64,000 nt of DNA from WTXA01 sp964415195 (GCA_964415195.1 CAYPYD010000001.1:372001-436000), one strand, 5' to 3'; counted from the first letter of the stretch, positions 1 to 9,530 are shown. Numbers and translations: made by a program. Notes: a model not told the origin generated them from the sequence alone.

Positions 1-374
1 AAATCTTTAAGAGCCTTATCATTCTGGTCAAGTTTAGCATATATCAAGCCTCTATTATAGTAGGAATTAACATCATTTTTATCAATTAAGATTGCTTTAG
101 AAAAATCCTTAATCGCTTCATCATAACGTTCTAGAGTAGCAAGAACATCTCCTCTTGAACTAAATACTTCTGCATCTTGATCATCAAGTAGAATAGCACT
201 ACTGTATGCTTCAAGTGCATTAATATAATCACCAACCTCTTCTAAAAGATTACCTTTTAAGATATATGGTTCCTTATTTTTCGGCGCTTCTAAAGCTGCC
301 TTATCGTATTCGGCAATCGCTTCCTTGAAGAGACCTTCTTTTTCTAATCTTAAACCTATTTCTAGTCTTAACAT
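1..374 (-). CDS. TPR-repeat protein, N-terminal part (runs off the left edge)
   Basis: The reverse strand is open from an ATG at 374 to the window edge. It encodes about 124 residues of tetratricopeptide repeats, with TPR-type spacing of small and aromatic residues (for example EAIAEYDKAALEAP, NALEAYSSAILLD, EAIKDFSKAILID). TPRs form helical superhelices that hold protein partners; no catalytic domain is visible in this part. There is no signal peptide, so the product is probably cytoplasmic. A GGGG stretch lies just before the start. The C-terminus lies outside the window, so the full architecture is unknown. It diverges from the secreted protein starting at 533. Confidence 0.85.
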   Translation of the reverse strand, partial: MLRLEIGLRLEKEGLFKEAIAEYDKAALEAPKNKEPYILKGNLLEEVGDYINALEAYSSAILLDDQDAEVFSSRGDVLATLERYDEAIKDFSKAILIDKNDVNSYYNRGLIYAKLDQNDKALKD

Positions 375-451
375 ATAATTCCCCGTCTTTCATTTTTTGA
401 ATATAGTCTTATGATAGCATACTATATGAATAAACATAGATGAAAAATCAT

Positions 452-481
452 TTGCACTATTTGTAGGATGACTGATATAAT
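452..481 (+). promoter_or_regulatory. Predicted sigma-A promoter of the 533 gene
   Basis: TTGCAC at 452-457, an 18 bp spacer, and TATAAT at 476-481 preceded by TG (extended -10, TGATATAAT). The 17-mer ATGACTGATATAATAAT spanning the -10 recurs at the promoter of the related gene at 4471, supporting a functional element. Confidence 0.6.
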
Positions 482-532
482 AATAAAAAACCATTTGCAA
501 TAGATAGTTTTAATAAACATAATGAGGTAAAT

Positions 533-3073
533 ATGAAACAAAAAAATAAAATATATTTAATAATTACAACTTTGCTAATGTTAGGAATACTTTTTTTCAC
601 AAAGAGTAATCTTCAAGCAAAAATACTACCCCAGCCCCTACCTGTTTGGAGTCAAGAAATAGGTGGAGAAATACCAAACTATTTTAATGATATCCAACAA
701 ACAAAAGATGGCGGATATATTGTCGCAGGTAGTCAAGTTGAACTAGGTACTACACAAACTGATGCTTTAATAATGAAGATTGATGCTTCAGGTAACAAAT
801 TATGGAACCAGATATTTAGTGGCGAGGGTAACGATTTATTCAATTCAGTATGGCCAACAGAAGATGGTGGATATATTGCAGTAGGTGGCGGTACTGCTGG
901 AATTATTGTGAAATTTGATGCTAACGGGGCTAAAGTCTGGGATCAAGTATATGCGAGAGAAAAAGATGATATTTTTAAATCAGTCCAACAAACATCTGAT
1001 GGTGGCTTTATTGTTGCAGGTGGTGGCACTGATGGGCTTTTAGTTAAATTTGACTTTAATGGAAATAAAATCTGGGATCAAGTTTATGAAAACAAAACCA
1101 ATGATCATTTCAATTCTGTTATTCAAACAGTTGATGGAGGATACATAGCAGTAGGTGGAAGTACAGAAGGCATTCTTGTTAAATTTGATTTAAATGGAAA
1201 TAGAGAGTGGAACAAAGAATTTACTAGTGAAAAATCAGGCTATAAAGATATCAAACAAACACAAGATGGAGGATTTATAGTAGTAGGTGATAGTCATCTT
1301 GTTAAACTTACTAACGAAGGAACTATAGAATGGGACAAAAAAGCAGATATTTCAAAACTAGAGAATTTTGAGACTGTATCTTTAACTAGTGATGATGGCT
1401 TTGTATTTGTTGGTAGTAAAGAATCAGAAGTTAGTGGTATTAAAGATGGTCTGTTGGTTAAGTACGATATTGAAGGTAATAAACAGTGGGAACAAACTTA
1501 CGGTGGAAAATTAAAGAATGAATTGATGTCAGTGATCCAATCTAGTGATGATGGTTATGTGGCAGTTGGTAATATTGAGGACTCAAATATTGATGGCAAC
1601 ACTAATGGGCTTATAGTTAAGTTTCAACAAAGTGACTTATTAGAAACAGAGGCAGTTGTTAGTGATTTATCTGGTATATTTACAATCCGTAATAAAAATA
1701 GTGGATTGTTAATGGATGTCTATAATAGAGGGATAGAAAAGGGTAATAATATTATTCAATGGTCCGGGACTGAAAGTATGAATCAAAAATGGAAGTTCGA
1801 GAAGCTGGAAAATGGATTTTATAGGATTACTTCTTTGTTTTCTGGTTTATCTTTGGATTTATATAATGCTGGAGAAAACCAAGGTAATCATTTGATTCAA
1901 TGGCCATATCATGGTGGCATAAACCAACAGTGGCAAATAATTGAAAATTCTGATGGAACAATTACTTTTAAATCTAGATTGAATTTAGAAAATGGAGGCA
2001 ATTTTGTTCTTGATGTATATAATGCTGATTCCACTCCTGGTAATTATGTTATTCAGTGGCCTCTTGATGGGGGAGATAGTCAGAAGTGGTATATAGAAGA
2101 TGCTTATCAAAATCCTGGTAAGGATTTTACGGGTACCTATAATATATTGTCAAAGAATAGTGGAATGGTGATGGATGTTTATAATGGGGGTAAGGATCAA
2201 GGGAATAATATTATACAATGGTATGCCCACGGTGGTATTAATCAACAATGGAGTTTTGAAAAATTAGATAATGGTTACTATAAGATTACTTCTGTTTTAT
2301 CTGGTATGTCTTTAGATGTATATAATGGAGGTTATGATCAAGGAAATCGAGTTATTCAATGGCCATATCATGGCGGTACCAATCAACAATGGCGTGTGAT
2401 TGAGCATTCTGATGGTAGTATTTCTTTAAGATCTAGAATGGCTGAGGAGAATTATACCTATTTTGTTTTAGATGTCTTTAATGGTGGAACAACAGCCGGT
2501 GTAAATGTAATACAGTGGGCAGCTCATTATCGTGATAATCAAAGATGGTTATTAGATGAATCATTCAAAGAGCCTGTTCCTCCCCTAAAGATTTTGGATG
2601 TTCCAATAATTGCCCAAAGACCTGAGCTTCCAACAGGTTGTGAAATTACTGCCACTACTATGTTGTTTAATTATGCTGGTGCAAATGTTAATAAGGTTAC
2701 TTTAGCTTATGAGATGCCAAAGCACCCAACTAATCCTAATTTGGGTTTTGTTGGTAGTCCTTTCTTAGCTTCTGGTTGGACTGTGAATCCTCCTGCATTG
2801 ATGAATTTGTATAGGAAGTATCTTGGTAGTGCTGTTGATTTGACTGGTTCTGATATGCGAAGTATTGAGTATTATGTCTCAAGGAACAAGCCGGTTGTGG
2901 TTTGGGTTAGTGCTTTTTATGGTTTTAGTGTTCATGCTATTACTGTAACTGGTTATGATAGTAATTATATATTCTATAATGATCCTTGGTCAGGTGTTAA
3001 GAATGCTAGAATAGATAGAAGTCTTTTCATGATTAGATGGAGCGGTCAAAGTTTTAGGGCAATGTCTTTTTAA
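533..3073 (+). CDS. Secreted propeller / double RICIN trefoil / C39-like peptidase protein
   Basis: Secreted multidomain protein of 846 residues. It starts with a hydrophobic export signal (about 8-28). Seven repeats of the form W-x-x-x-(20-25)-DGGYIAVG-(x)-LVKFD-x-NGN follow (about 40-365), consistent with a seven-bladed beta-propeller. Two ricin-type beta-trefoils with repeated LMDVYN and VIQW motifs lie at about 379-527 and 531-682. The C-terminus (about 685-846) looks like a papain-fold C39_2 peptidase: Cys703 in PTGCEITA, His801 in SVHAITVTGYD and Asp817 in YNDPW. Trefoils usually bind glycans, so a wall- or polysaccharide-targeted peptidase is inferred; the substrate is unknown. It has no LPxTG or SLH anchor. 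A GAGG RBS precedes ATG 533. It is the only one of the three RICIN proteins here with a C-terminal peptidase. Confidence 0.85.
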   Translation: MKQKNKIYLIITTLLMLGILFFTKSNLQAKILPQPLPVWSQEIGGEIPNYFNDIQQTKDGGYIVAGSQVELGTTQTDALIMKIDASGNKLWNQIFSGEGNDLFNSVWPTEDGGYIAVGGGTAGIIVKFDANGAKVWDQVYAREKDDIFKSVQQTSDGGFIVAGGGTDGLLVKFDFNGNKIWDQVYENKTNDHFNSVIQTVDGGYIAVGGSTEGILVKFDLNGNREWNKEFTSEKSGYKDIKQTQDGGFIVVGDSHLVKLTNEGTIEWDKKADISKLENFETVSLTSDDGFVFVGSKESEVSGIKDGLLVKYDIEGNKQWEQTYGGKLKNELMSVIQSSDDGYVAVGNIEDSNIDGNTNGLIVKFQQSDLLETEAVVSDLSGIFTIRNKNSGLLMDVYNRGIEKGNNIIQWSGTESMNQKWKFEKLENGFYRITSLFSGLSLDLYNAGENQGNHLIQWPYHGGINQQWQIIENSDGTITFKSRLNLENGGNFVLDVYNADSTPGNYVIQWPLDGGDSQKWYIEDAYQNPGKDFTGTYNILSKNSGMVMDVYNGGKDQGNNIIQWYAHGGINQQWSFEKLDNGYYKITSVLSGMSLDVYNGGYDQGNRVIQWPYHGGTNQQWRVIEHSDGSISLRSRMAEENYTYFVLDVFNGGTTAGVNVIQWAAHYRDNQRWLLDESFKEPVPPLKILDVPIIAQRPELPTGCEITATTMLFNYAGANVNKVTLAYEMPKHPTNPNLGFVGSPFLASGWTVNPPALMNLYRKYLGSAVDLTGSDMRSIEYYVSRNKPVVVWVSAFYGFSVHAITVTGYDSNYIFYNDPWSGVKNARIDRSLFMIRWSGQSFRAMSF

Positions 3074-3122
3074 TTATGCTGTAATAATTAAAATTAACGC
3101 ATAAAATATAATACAAGGTAAC

Positions 3123-3959
3123 GTGAACGAAATGGATTTTGTAACTTCTATAACATATTATCGTTTAGGAAAAATAGAAACGCAAGAAATACCTCTTTTA
3201 GCAACAAACGCTTTAGAGCAAGGTTATGACAGCCCTTCTTTGAGAATTCTAGCAGGGTTGTTACCTGGTATAACAAGTAAGTGGGAAATTGATAGTTATC
3301 TGAAAAGCACAATGAAAGAATTAAAAATAGAGGAAACTAGTCAAGGGGTAACATGTTTTGTGATAATAAGATATTTCTTGGAACAAATAGTTGATGAAGA
3401 AATTAGTCCCGTTGAAGGATTGAAGAAAATAGTTGACTCTGTTTTCAATACTACTAGTTTCCAACAGCTAAGATTGCATGAAATGAACAAGAAATATGCA
3501 AACGATTATTTTGAATTCAATAATCTTTATAGCCTATATTATCAAAGCGATGACCTATATAACACCTACTATTCTGGTTCGAAAAAGTATAAGCTAAGTG
3601 AATTAGAAATTAGTAATAGTATAATAGAAGAAGCAAAAATATATCTAAATAAATATGAAAAAATCTTAAATCTAATTATAGCTCATGAAAAGTTTTTGGG
3701 AATCATTAAAAACATAAAAGGAAAGAGTAGTGATAGTTGCCAAGAACTGGTTGAAAGGATTAGTAACATAATCCTTAAATTTGGTATAGTTCCCATAATT
3801 TGTGAATCTAGGAAGAAAAAAAGTATCTTTGGCAAACTGAAAAAATATTCAATTGGATATGTAATGAATAAAGAAATGAGAATTATCTTATATGTCGTTA
3901 TAATTGAAGAAAATAAGATATTTATGATTGAGGATATTAACTTGAAAGTGGAGGTGTAA
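3123..3959 (+). CDS. Hypothetical cytoplasmic protein
   Basis: 278 residues, family not recognised. It is largely helical in character, with no signal peptide or membrane segment; the C-terminus is basic and aromatic (RKKKSIFGKLKKYSIGYVM) before a short beta-rich end. The GTG at 3123 lies 4-5 nt after AAGG; an in-frame ATG at 3132 is the alternative start. The next gene begins 2 nt after its stop, so the two are co-transcribed and probably translationally coupled. Position directly after the secreted RICIN/peptidase gene could mean an accessory or immunity role, but nothing in the sequence shows this. Confidence 0.7.
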   Translation: MNEMDFVTSITYYRLGKIETQEIPLLATNALEQGYDSPSLRILAGLLPGITSKWEIDSYLKSTMKELKIEETSQGVTCFVIIRYFLEQIVDEEISPVEGLKKIVDSVFNTTSFQQLRLHEMNKKYANDYFEFNNLYSLYYQSDDLYNTYYSGSKKYKLSELEISNSIIEEAKIYLNKYEKILNLIIAHEKFLGIIKNIKGKSSDSCQELVERISNIILKFGIVPIICESRKKKSIFGKLKKYSIGYVMNKEMRIILYVVIIEENKIFMIEDINLKVEV

Positions 3960-3961
3960 AG

Positions 3962-4306
3962 TTGGAGGCAAACAAAAATTATGGTATGCCAGCAATTGCA
4001 GTAGTTTCTTTAGTACTTGGTCTTAGTAGTTTTATTTTACCGATCTTTTTATTTATAATAGGTATATTTATTGAACCCTTTTTTATCTTGAATGGTATTC
4101 TTTATTCCCCATTATTGGCAATTCCTTCAATTATATGCGGAACGATTGCCTATAAGAAGATAGCAACAGATAACCATCCAGTAAGGATTATTGTTTTTAT
4201 TGGAATGTTAATAGGCTCATTTGCCTTATTAATACAATTTTCTCTATATCTTTTCCCAGTTATGCTAGGCCATGCTTTAGAGATGTTATATTTTTGGTTA
4301 AATTAA
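3962..4306 (+). CDS. Small DUF4190-like membrane protein
   Basis: 114 residues with three strongly hydrophobic segments (about 10-35, 40-62, 75-105). The pattern AIAVVSLVLGLSSF ... SIICGTIAYKKI resembles DUF4190-type small membrane proteins. Translation starts at TTG 3962, chosen because a strong GTGGAGGTG box ends 6 nt upstream and no ATG is suitably placed. It follows the 3123 gene with 2 nt between stop and start and is closed by a terminator at 4313. Function unknown. Confidence 0.7.
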   Translation: MEANKNYGMPAIAVVSLVLGLSSFILPIFLFIIGIFIEPFFILNGILYSPLLAIPSIICGTIAYKKIATDNHPVRIIVFIGMLIGSFALLIQFSLYLFPVMLGHALEMLYFWLN

Positions 4307-4312
4307 TTTTTT

Positions 4313-4348
4313 AAAACCTAGAAGGTTAAAACTTTCTAGGTTTTTTTA
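4313..4348 (+). terminator. Rho-independent terminator after the 533-4306 genes
   Basis: Inverted repeat AACCTAGAAGG / CTTTCTAGGTT followed by a run of T. Confidence 0.85.
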
Positions 4349-4369
4349 TTTCAAAAATTTAAAAAGCAG

Positions 4370-4399
4370 TTGTATATTATGATGTATGACTGATATAAT
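4370..4399 (+). promoter_or_regulatory. Predicted promoter of the 4471 gene
   Basis: TTGTAT at 4370-4375, an 18 bp spacer, TATAAT at 4394-4399 with an extended TG. Spacing and -10 context match the promoter at 452-481 almost exactly. Confidence 0.6.
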
Positions 4400-4470
4400 A
4401 ATGTAAAATATGTTCTATTATTGGTGAGTTTTGATTTAGTATATCAAATTTGAAAAGGTGAGGGACAAAG

Positions 4471-6978
4471 ATGGAAAAAAGAAAATTACTTATACTATTT
4501 ACAACAATTATTATGATTCTAGGCACGCTTTTCTTTACAAAAAGTCATGTTGAGGCACTAGTATTGCCACAATCATTTCCTATGTGGGATAAGTTAATTG
4601 GCGGAGGAGGTACAGACCAATTTAAAGATATCCAACCGACTAATGATGGAGGATATGTTGTAGTGGGAAGTACATATATGCCTCAAAATGGTGTTTTTAC
4701 AGATAACAATAATGGTTTAACAGATGCATTGATGATAAAATTTGACGCTTCTGGGAACATAGTGTGGGATCAAGTATTTGGTGGAGCTGGTCATGAATCA
4801 TTTTATGCAGTAATGCCTACGTCTGATGGTGGGTATATTGCAGTCGGTTATACTGATTCTTCTGCGAACGGTGAAATCTCAGATGCAAATAATGGATACA
4901 ATGATGGACTAATGGTTAAATTTGATGCAAATGGCAACAAAGAGTGGGACCAAGTATTTGGAGGAACAAGCCATGATAAATTCAACTCAGTACAACAAAC
5001 AATTGATGGTGGTTATATAGTAGCTGGTTCTACATCCTCAACAACTGGTGGAGAAATATCTGATTCAAACAATACTAATTATTATAGTAATGATGGTCTA
5101 TTAGTAAAATTTGATAAAGATGGCAATAAGCAATGGGATCAATTGTTTGGAAATGATAAAGAGGATACCTTTAATTCTGTTATACAAACTGCTAACGGAG
5201 AATATATTATAGCTGGTAATACAGAATATTCAATTACAGGAGAAATATCTGATCAAAACAATGGTGGTTATGATGGTCTTATAGTTATGTTTGATACAGA
5301 AGGTGATAAAATATGGGATAAAACATATGGTGCTAATAACTCTGATTATTTCAATGATATAGAAAAAACAAAAGATGGAGGATACATTGTAGTAGGTGGT
5401 ACTTATTCATCAGAAAATGGTGATATAACACATAAAAATAATGGTGAGCATGATGGTCTTTTAGTAAAATTTGATATCAATAATAATAATGAATGGGTAC
5501 AAGTCACTGGTGGATCAGAAAGTGAGTCATTTATTGCAGTTTCTATAACAAACGATGACGGTTATGTGGTTACAGGTAGAACTGTTTCACCAATTAGTGG
5601 TGATATAACAGATGAAAATAACGGCTATGATGACGGACTTTTAATGAAGTTCGATATTAATGGCAACAAAGAATGGGATCAAGTATTTGGTGGTGAAAGA
5701 AGTGAAATGCTGAATGGAGTGTGTCAAACAAGTGATGGTGGATACATTGCTGCTGGATATACAAATTCACCTGTAAGTGGAGAAATAACAGATGTGAAAA
5801 ATGGTGGAGATGATGGTCTTTTAGTAAAATTTCATAAATTTGGAATAAATCCGATAGAAGTAGGCGCAAATATAATAACTGGAATAGGCAATCCAGGTGA
5901 CACAATAACAGTTATATTGCCAGATGAAAGCGAAACAGAGACCATAGCAGAAGCTGATGGAACATGGAGCATGACTTTACCAACTAAAGCCAAAGGTGGA
6001 GATTTCTTTATTATAGTTAATCAGAATGGATTAACTGCCACAGAATTAGTTGTAAGTGATTTAAATGGTATCTTCACTATACGTTCTAAAAATAGTGGGT
6101 TATTGATGGATGTTTATAATAGAGGCGTTGATAAAGGTACAAATGTAATTCAATGGGCAGCTACAGGTGGCATAAATCAAAAATGGAAATTTGAAAGATT
6201 AGATAATGGATTTTATAAGATAACATCAATGTTTTCTGGAATGTCACTTGATGTATATAATGCAGGAAATAGTGAGGGAAATCATGTAATTCAATGGCCA
6301 TACCATGGAGGAGCAAATCAACAATGGTATTTAATTGAAAATCCTGATGATGGAACAATAACTTTTATTTCAAGATTAAGTTTAGAGAATGAGAATGATT
6401 ATGTTTTAGATGTCTATAATGGCGGAAAAACTGCAGGTGTCAATGTAATTCAATGGTCATACCATGGTGGAGACAATCAAAAATGGTACATAGATAAAGT
6501 AACTAAAGAATTTCCAGAACCAAGTAAAGACTACACAGGCACCTACAATATACGATCACAAAAGAGCCAATTACTAATGGACGTATATAATGAAGGAAAA
6601 GATAAAGGAACCAACGTCATACAATGGGAAGCTAACAATGGACTAAACCAAAGATGGAATTTTGAAAAATTAGAAAATGGATACTATAAAATAACATCTG
6701 TAATGTCAGGAATGTCCTTGGATGTATATAACGGCGGCAGTGATCTAGGCAATCGAGTAATCCAATGGCCTTATCATGGAGGAACCAATCAACAATGGAG
6801 GATAATAGAAAACGATGATGGAAGTATCTCACTAATGTCAAAACTGGCTGAAGAAAACTACACTTACTATGTACTTGATGTATTTAACGGAGGAACAACA
6901 GCCGGAGTAAATGTAATACAATGGACACCACTAAACCAAATTAATCAAAAATGGAATTTAGAGGAAATATCAAAATAA
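4471..6978 (+). CDS. Secreted seven-repeat propeller / Ig-like / double RICIN protein
   Basis: 835-residue paralogue of the 533 product without the peptidase. N-terminal export signal (about 5-27, MILGTLFFTKSHVEA); seven longer repeats (about 40-455) with WDQVFGG, DGGYIVAGST and DGLLVKFD motifs and D/N-rich loops (GEISDxNNGYxDG) that may bind calcium; a short bacterial Ig-like domain (about 458-525, NPGDTITVILPD, ADGTWSMTLP); and two RICIN trefoils (about 528-675 and 685-833). No catalytic residues are recognised, so a binding or scaffold role on an extracellular polymer is inferred. RBS GGTGAGG precedes ATG 4471. Third-position usage shifts from mixed to A/C-rich in the last third of the gene. 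Confidence 0.85.
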   Translation: MEKRKLLILFTTIIMILGTLFFTKSHVEALVLPQSFPMWDKLIGGGGTDQFKDIQPTNDGGYVVVGSTYMPQNGVFTDNNNGLTDALMIKFDASGNIVWDQVFGGAGHESFYAVMPTSDGGYIAVGYTDSSANGEISDANNGYNDGLMVKFDANGNKEWDQVFGGTSHDKFNSVQQTIDGGYIVAGSTSSTTGGEISDSNNTNYYSNDGLLVKFDKDGNKQWDQLFGNDKEDTFNSVIQTANGEYIIAGNTEYSITGEISDQNNGGYDGLIVMFDTEGDKIWDKTYGANNSDYFNDIEKTKDGGYIVVGGTYSSENGDITHKNNGEHDGLLVKFDINNNNEWVQVTGGSESESFIAVSITNDDGYVVTGRTVSPISGDITDENNGYDDGLLMKFDINGNKEWDQVFGGERSEMLNGVCQTSDGGYIAAGYTNSPVSGEITDVKNGGDDGLLVKFHKFGINPIEVGANIITGIGNPGDTITVILPDESETETIAEADGTWSMTLPTKAKGGDFFIIVNQNGLTATELVVSDLNGIFTIRSKNSGLLMDVYNRGVDKGTNVIQWAATGGINQKWKFERLDNGFYKITSMFSGMSLDVYNAGNSEGNHVIQWPYHGGANQQWYLIENPDDGTITFISRLSLENENDYVLDVYNGGKTAGVNVIQWSYHGGDNQKWYIDKVTKEFPEPSKDYTGTYNIRSQKSQLLMDVYNEGKDKGTNVIQWEANNGLNQRWNFEKLENGYYKITSVMSGMSLDVYNGGSDLGNRVIQWPYHGGTNQQWRIIENDDGSISLMSKLAEENYTYYVLDVFNGGTTAGVNVIQWTPLNQINQKWNLEEISK

Positions 6979-6984
6979 ATACAA

Positions 6985-7016
6985 AAACCTGGATGGACAA
7001 ACCATCCAGGTTTTTT
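6985..7016 (+). terminator. Rho-independent terminator after the 4471 gene
   Basis: AAACCTGGATGG / CCATCCAGGTTT hairpin followed by TTTTTT. Confidence 0.9.
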
Positions 7017-7040
7017 AATGCATAATTTCTCAAAGAATAT

Positions 7041-7074
7041 TTAACCTATTTCATAAGTTAACCTTAACTTAACC
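7041..7074 (+). promoter_or_regulatory. Direct repeats resembling PhoB/OmpR-type response-regulator boxes
   Basis: TTAACC occurs at 7041, 7058 and 7069; the last two are spaced 11 bp, the spacing used by PhoP/PhoB-like regulators on TTAACA-type repeats. The boxes lie about 280 bp upstream of the subtilisin gene, in a 373 bp AT-rich gap that otherwise holds the preceding terminator and a weak promoter (TTGTAA 7200-7205, 17 bp, TAAACT 7223-7228). Confidence 0.35.
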
Positions 7075-7351
7075 ATAACTATACTTAAGGTTTAAGATGA
7101 TATGTATAAAATATATTGAATATACTATAAAAATAATAAATATATGATAATTTGACACTATTTGAGTAATTTTTATCTGAAAAATAATTAAAAAAATAGT
7201 TGTAAGCTACAATATTATGTGGTAAACTGTGGGTAAATTGGAATGAGTATTAGTTTAATTAAAACTTAAAGCAATTAATGTTTTAATGTAGAACTGATTT
7301 TATAGTAGAACTAATTTTATAATCATAATCTGAACATAGGGGGGAAGAAAA

Positions 7352-9451
7352 ATGATTAATGGGAAAAGACACATAAAAATGCTTATTTTTTCGTTGGTGT
7401 TTTTTCTGCCAATATTATTAGGTAGCAATATTTATGCAACTGAAGAAGAAAATGACTATCTAATAATGTTCGACAATACCACATCAAGAGTCGAAGTAAC
7501 AGCAGAATCGGGCATTCAAAAAGATATAAAAGAAACTCACAAAAACATTAACGTAGTAAAAGCAACTATGACAAATGATGAAGCTAAAGAACTAAGAAAA
7601 GATGAGGGAGTAAAAGTAGTAATCCAAGATTTAAAAACTGAAGTTTTAGCTGATGAAGTCACATGGAGCACAACAATGATGCAAGCACCAGCAGCTTGGA
7701 ATACAGGATATTCAGGACTAGGTGTAAAAGTGGCAGTACTAGATACAGGTATAGCCAACCATACAGAATTATCTGTTGTAGGAAGAAAAGACTTTATTAC
7801 AACAGGAGGAACAGCAACCGATATCCATGGACACGGAACTGCTGTAGCAGGAGTAATAGCCAGTAAAAACAATAATACTGGAATAATAGGAGTAGCACCA
7901 AACGTACAACTATATGCTGTAAAAGTCATGGATAATAGTGGTGCAGGTTCATTAAGTACTCTAATTTCAGCTATAGATTGGTGTATAACAAATGGCATTG
8001 AAGTTGCTAACCTATCATTGGGAATAGATTATTCCAAATTATCAGCTTCAGATAAGATATTTTTCACTGACTTTATAAATAATGTTGGGGAAAAAGCTTT
8101 AGCAAACAATCTCCTTTTAGTAGCGGCATCTGGTAATGATGGAAATGCTACAGGAATAGACAACATGTCGATACCGGCTAGAGGTACAGGCTTCTTGGGA
8201 GTCGGAGCGGTTGACTCCAATAAAAACCTAGCATCATTTTCAAGTATTGGACCAAATATGGATGTGGTAGCACCTGGAGTCAATATAAAAACTCTAGGAA
8301 CAAGCAACAATTATAAAATAGCAAGTGGAACATCATTCGCAGCACCTAACGTAGCAGGATTAGCAGCTTTATATATGGAAAGATTTCCAAATTATACTGC
8401 TCAGCAAATAACAGAATTAATCACAGGATACGCAGAAGACAGAGGAACTACAGGATTTGATAACTATTACGGAAATGGATTAGCAAAATTTCAAACAATT
8501 ATTGGAAACATAGGGGAAGTTTCAAATAAGGATCTAAGTGGTATATATACTATAAGATCAAAAAACAGTGGTTTACTTATGGATGTCTTTAACGGTGGCC
8601 GTGACAAAGGAACAAATGTTATACAATGGCCAGCCACAGGCGGTGTGAACCAAAAATGGAAATTCCAAAAACTAGAAAATGGTTTCTACCAAATTACATC
8701 TGTTTTAAACCCTGACTATAGTCTGGATGTCTATGGTGGAGGAACTAGTTCTGGAACAAAAGTAATACAATGGTCGTACCATGGAGGAACTAATCAACAA
8801 TGGCGTTTGTATGAAAACACAGATGGAACTGTTACCTTCATGTCAAGACTAAGCAGTGAAAACAAAACAAATTACGTTCTAGATGTCTATGGTGGAGGAA
8901 AAACAGCCGGCGTCAATGTTATACAATGGGGAGCACACGGTGGTGATAATCAAAGATGGTACCTAGACAAAGCAGTTAAAGAACTACCAGTAAACACAAA
9001 AGACCACTCAGGAACCTATAATATAAGATCTCTAAATAGCGGTCTACTTATGGACGTATTTAATGGAGGACAGGACCAAGGCACTAATGTTATACAGTGG
9101 GCAGCAACTGGAGGAACAAATCAAAACTGGAAGTTTGAAAAACTAAGCAATGGCTATTACAAAATAACTTCAGAACTGTCTGGAATGTCACTTGATGTAT
9201 ATGATGGTGGCACTACTCAAGGAAATAAAGTTATTCAATGGCCTTATCATGGTGGGAACAACCAACAATGGAGAATAGTTGAAAATACCGATGGTAGTAT
9301 ATCATTGATGTCGAAACTATCAGAAGAGAACTACAGTTACTTTATACTCGATGTATTTAATGGTGGAACCACCAAAGGAGTTAACGTAATACAGTGGTCT
9401 TCAATATATAGTCCAAACCAAAAATGGGTATTAGATACAGTTGCTAAATAA
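7352..9451 (+). CDS. Secreted subtilisin-family serine protease with two RICIN trefoils
   Basis: 699 residues: signal peptide (about 1-30), an I9-type propeptide (about 34-95), an S8 catalytic domain (about 105-375), then two RICIN trefoils (about 395-545 and 550-697) closely related to those of the 533 and 4471 products. The triad is Asp131 in AVLDTG, His161 in HGHGTAVAG and Ser328 in GTSFAAPNVAG; the oxyanion Asn sits in AASGNDG. The maturation propeptide, triad and export signal make this a likely active secreted protease targeted by its trefoils to glycans. RBS GGGGGGAAG precedes ATG 7352. Its wobble positions are distinctly A/C-rich, unlike the homologous trefoil DNA at 533-3073. Confidence 0.93.
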   Translation: MINGKRHIKMLIFSLVFFLPILLGSNIYATEEENDYLIMFDNTTSRVEVTAESGIQKDIKETHKNINVVKATMTNDEAKELRKDEGVKVVIQDLKTEVLADEVTWSTTMMQAPAAWNTGYSGLGVKVAVLDTGIANHTELSVVGRKDFITTGGTATDIHGHGTAVAGVIASKNNNTGIIGVAPNVQLYAVKVMDNSGAGSLSTLISAIDWCITNGIEVANLSLGIDYSKLSASDKIFFTDFINNVGEKALANNLLLVAASGNDGNATGIDNMSIPARGTGFLGVGAVDSNKNLASFSSIGPNMDVVAPGVNIKTLGTSNNYKIASGTSFAAPNVAGLAALYMERFPNYTAQQITELITGYAEDRGTTGFDNYYGNGLAKFQTIIGNIGEVSNKDLSGIYTIRSKNSGLLMDVFNGGRDKGTNVIQWPATGGVNQKWKFQKLENGFYQITSVLNPDYSLDVYGGGTSSGTKVIQWSYHGGTNQQWRLYENTDGTVTFMSRLSSENKTNYVLDVYGGGKTAGVNVIQWGAHGGDNQRWYLDKAVKELPVNTKDHSGTYNIRSLNSGLLMDVFNGGQDQGTNVIQWAATGGTNQNWKFEKLSNGYYKITSELSGMSLDVYDGGTTQGNKVIQWPYHGGNNQQWRIVENTDGSISLMSKLSEENYSYFILDVFNGGTTKGVNVIQWSSIYSPNQKWVLDTVAK

Positions 9452-9488
9452 AAATAATATTCAACTGAATAACAATGAAACAAAAATA

Positions 9489-9514
9489 GGCGCATTACCA
9501 AATGGTAATGCGCC
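9489..9514 (-). terminator. Terminator of the minus-strand amidohydrolase (may also stop the subtilisin gene)
   Basis: Perfect 11 bp stem GGCGCATTACC / GGTAATGCGCC with a 4 nt loop. On the minus strand it is followed by a T-rich tract (TATTTTTGTTTC); on the plus strand the T-tract is poor. Confidence 0.8.
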
Positions 9515-9530
9515 TTAAATATCACTATAA

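Noticed and set aside
7537..7998. 153-codon minus-strand ORF
   Set aside because: Lies entirely inside the subtilisin catalytic domain, which has an intact triad; composition shadow with no RBS or family.
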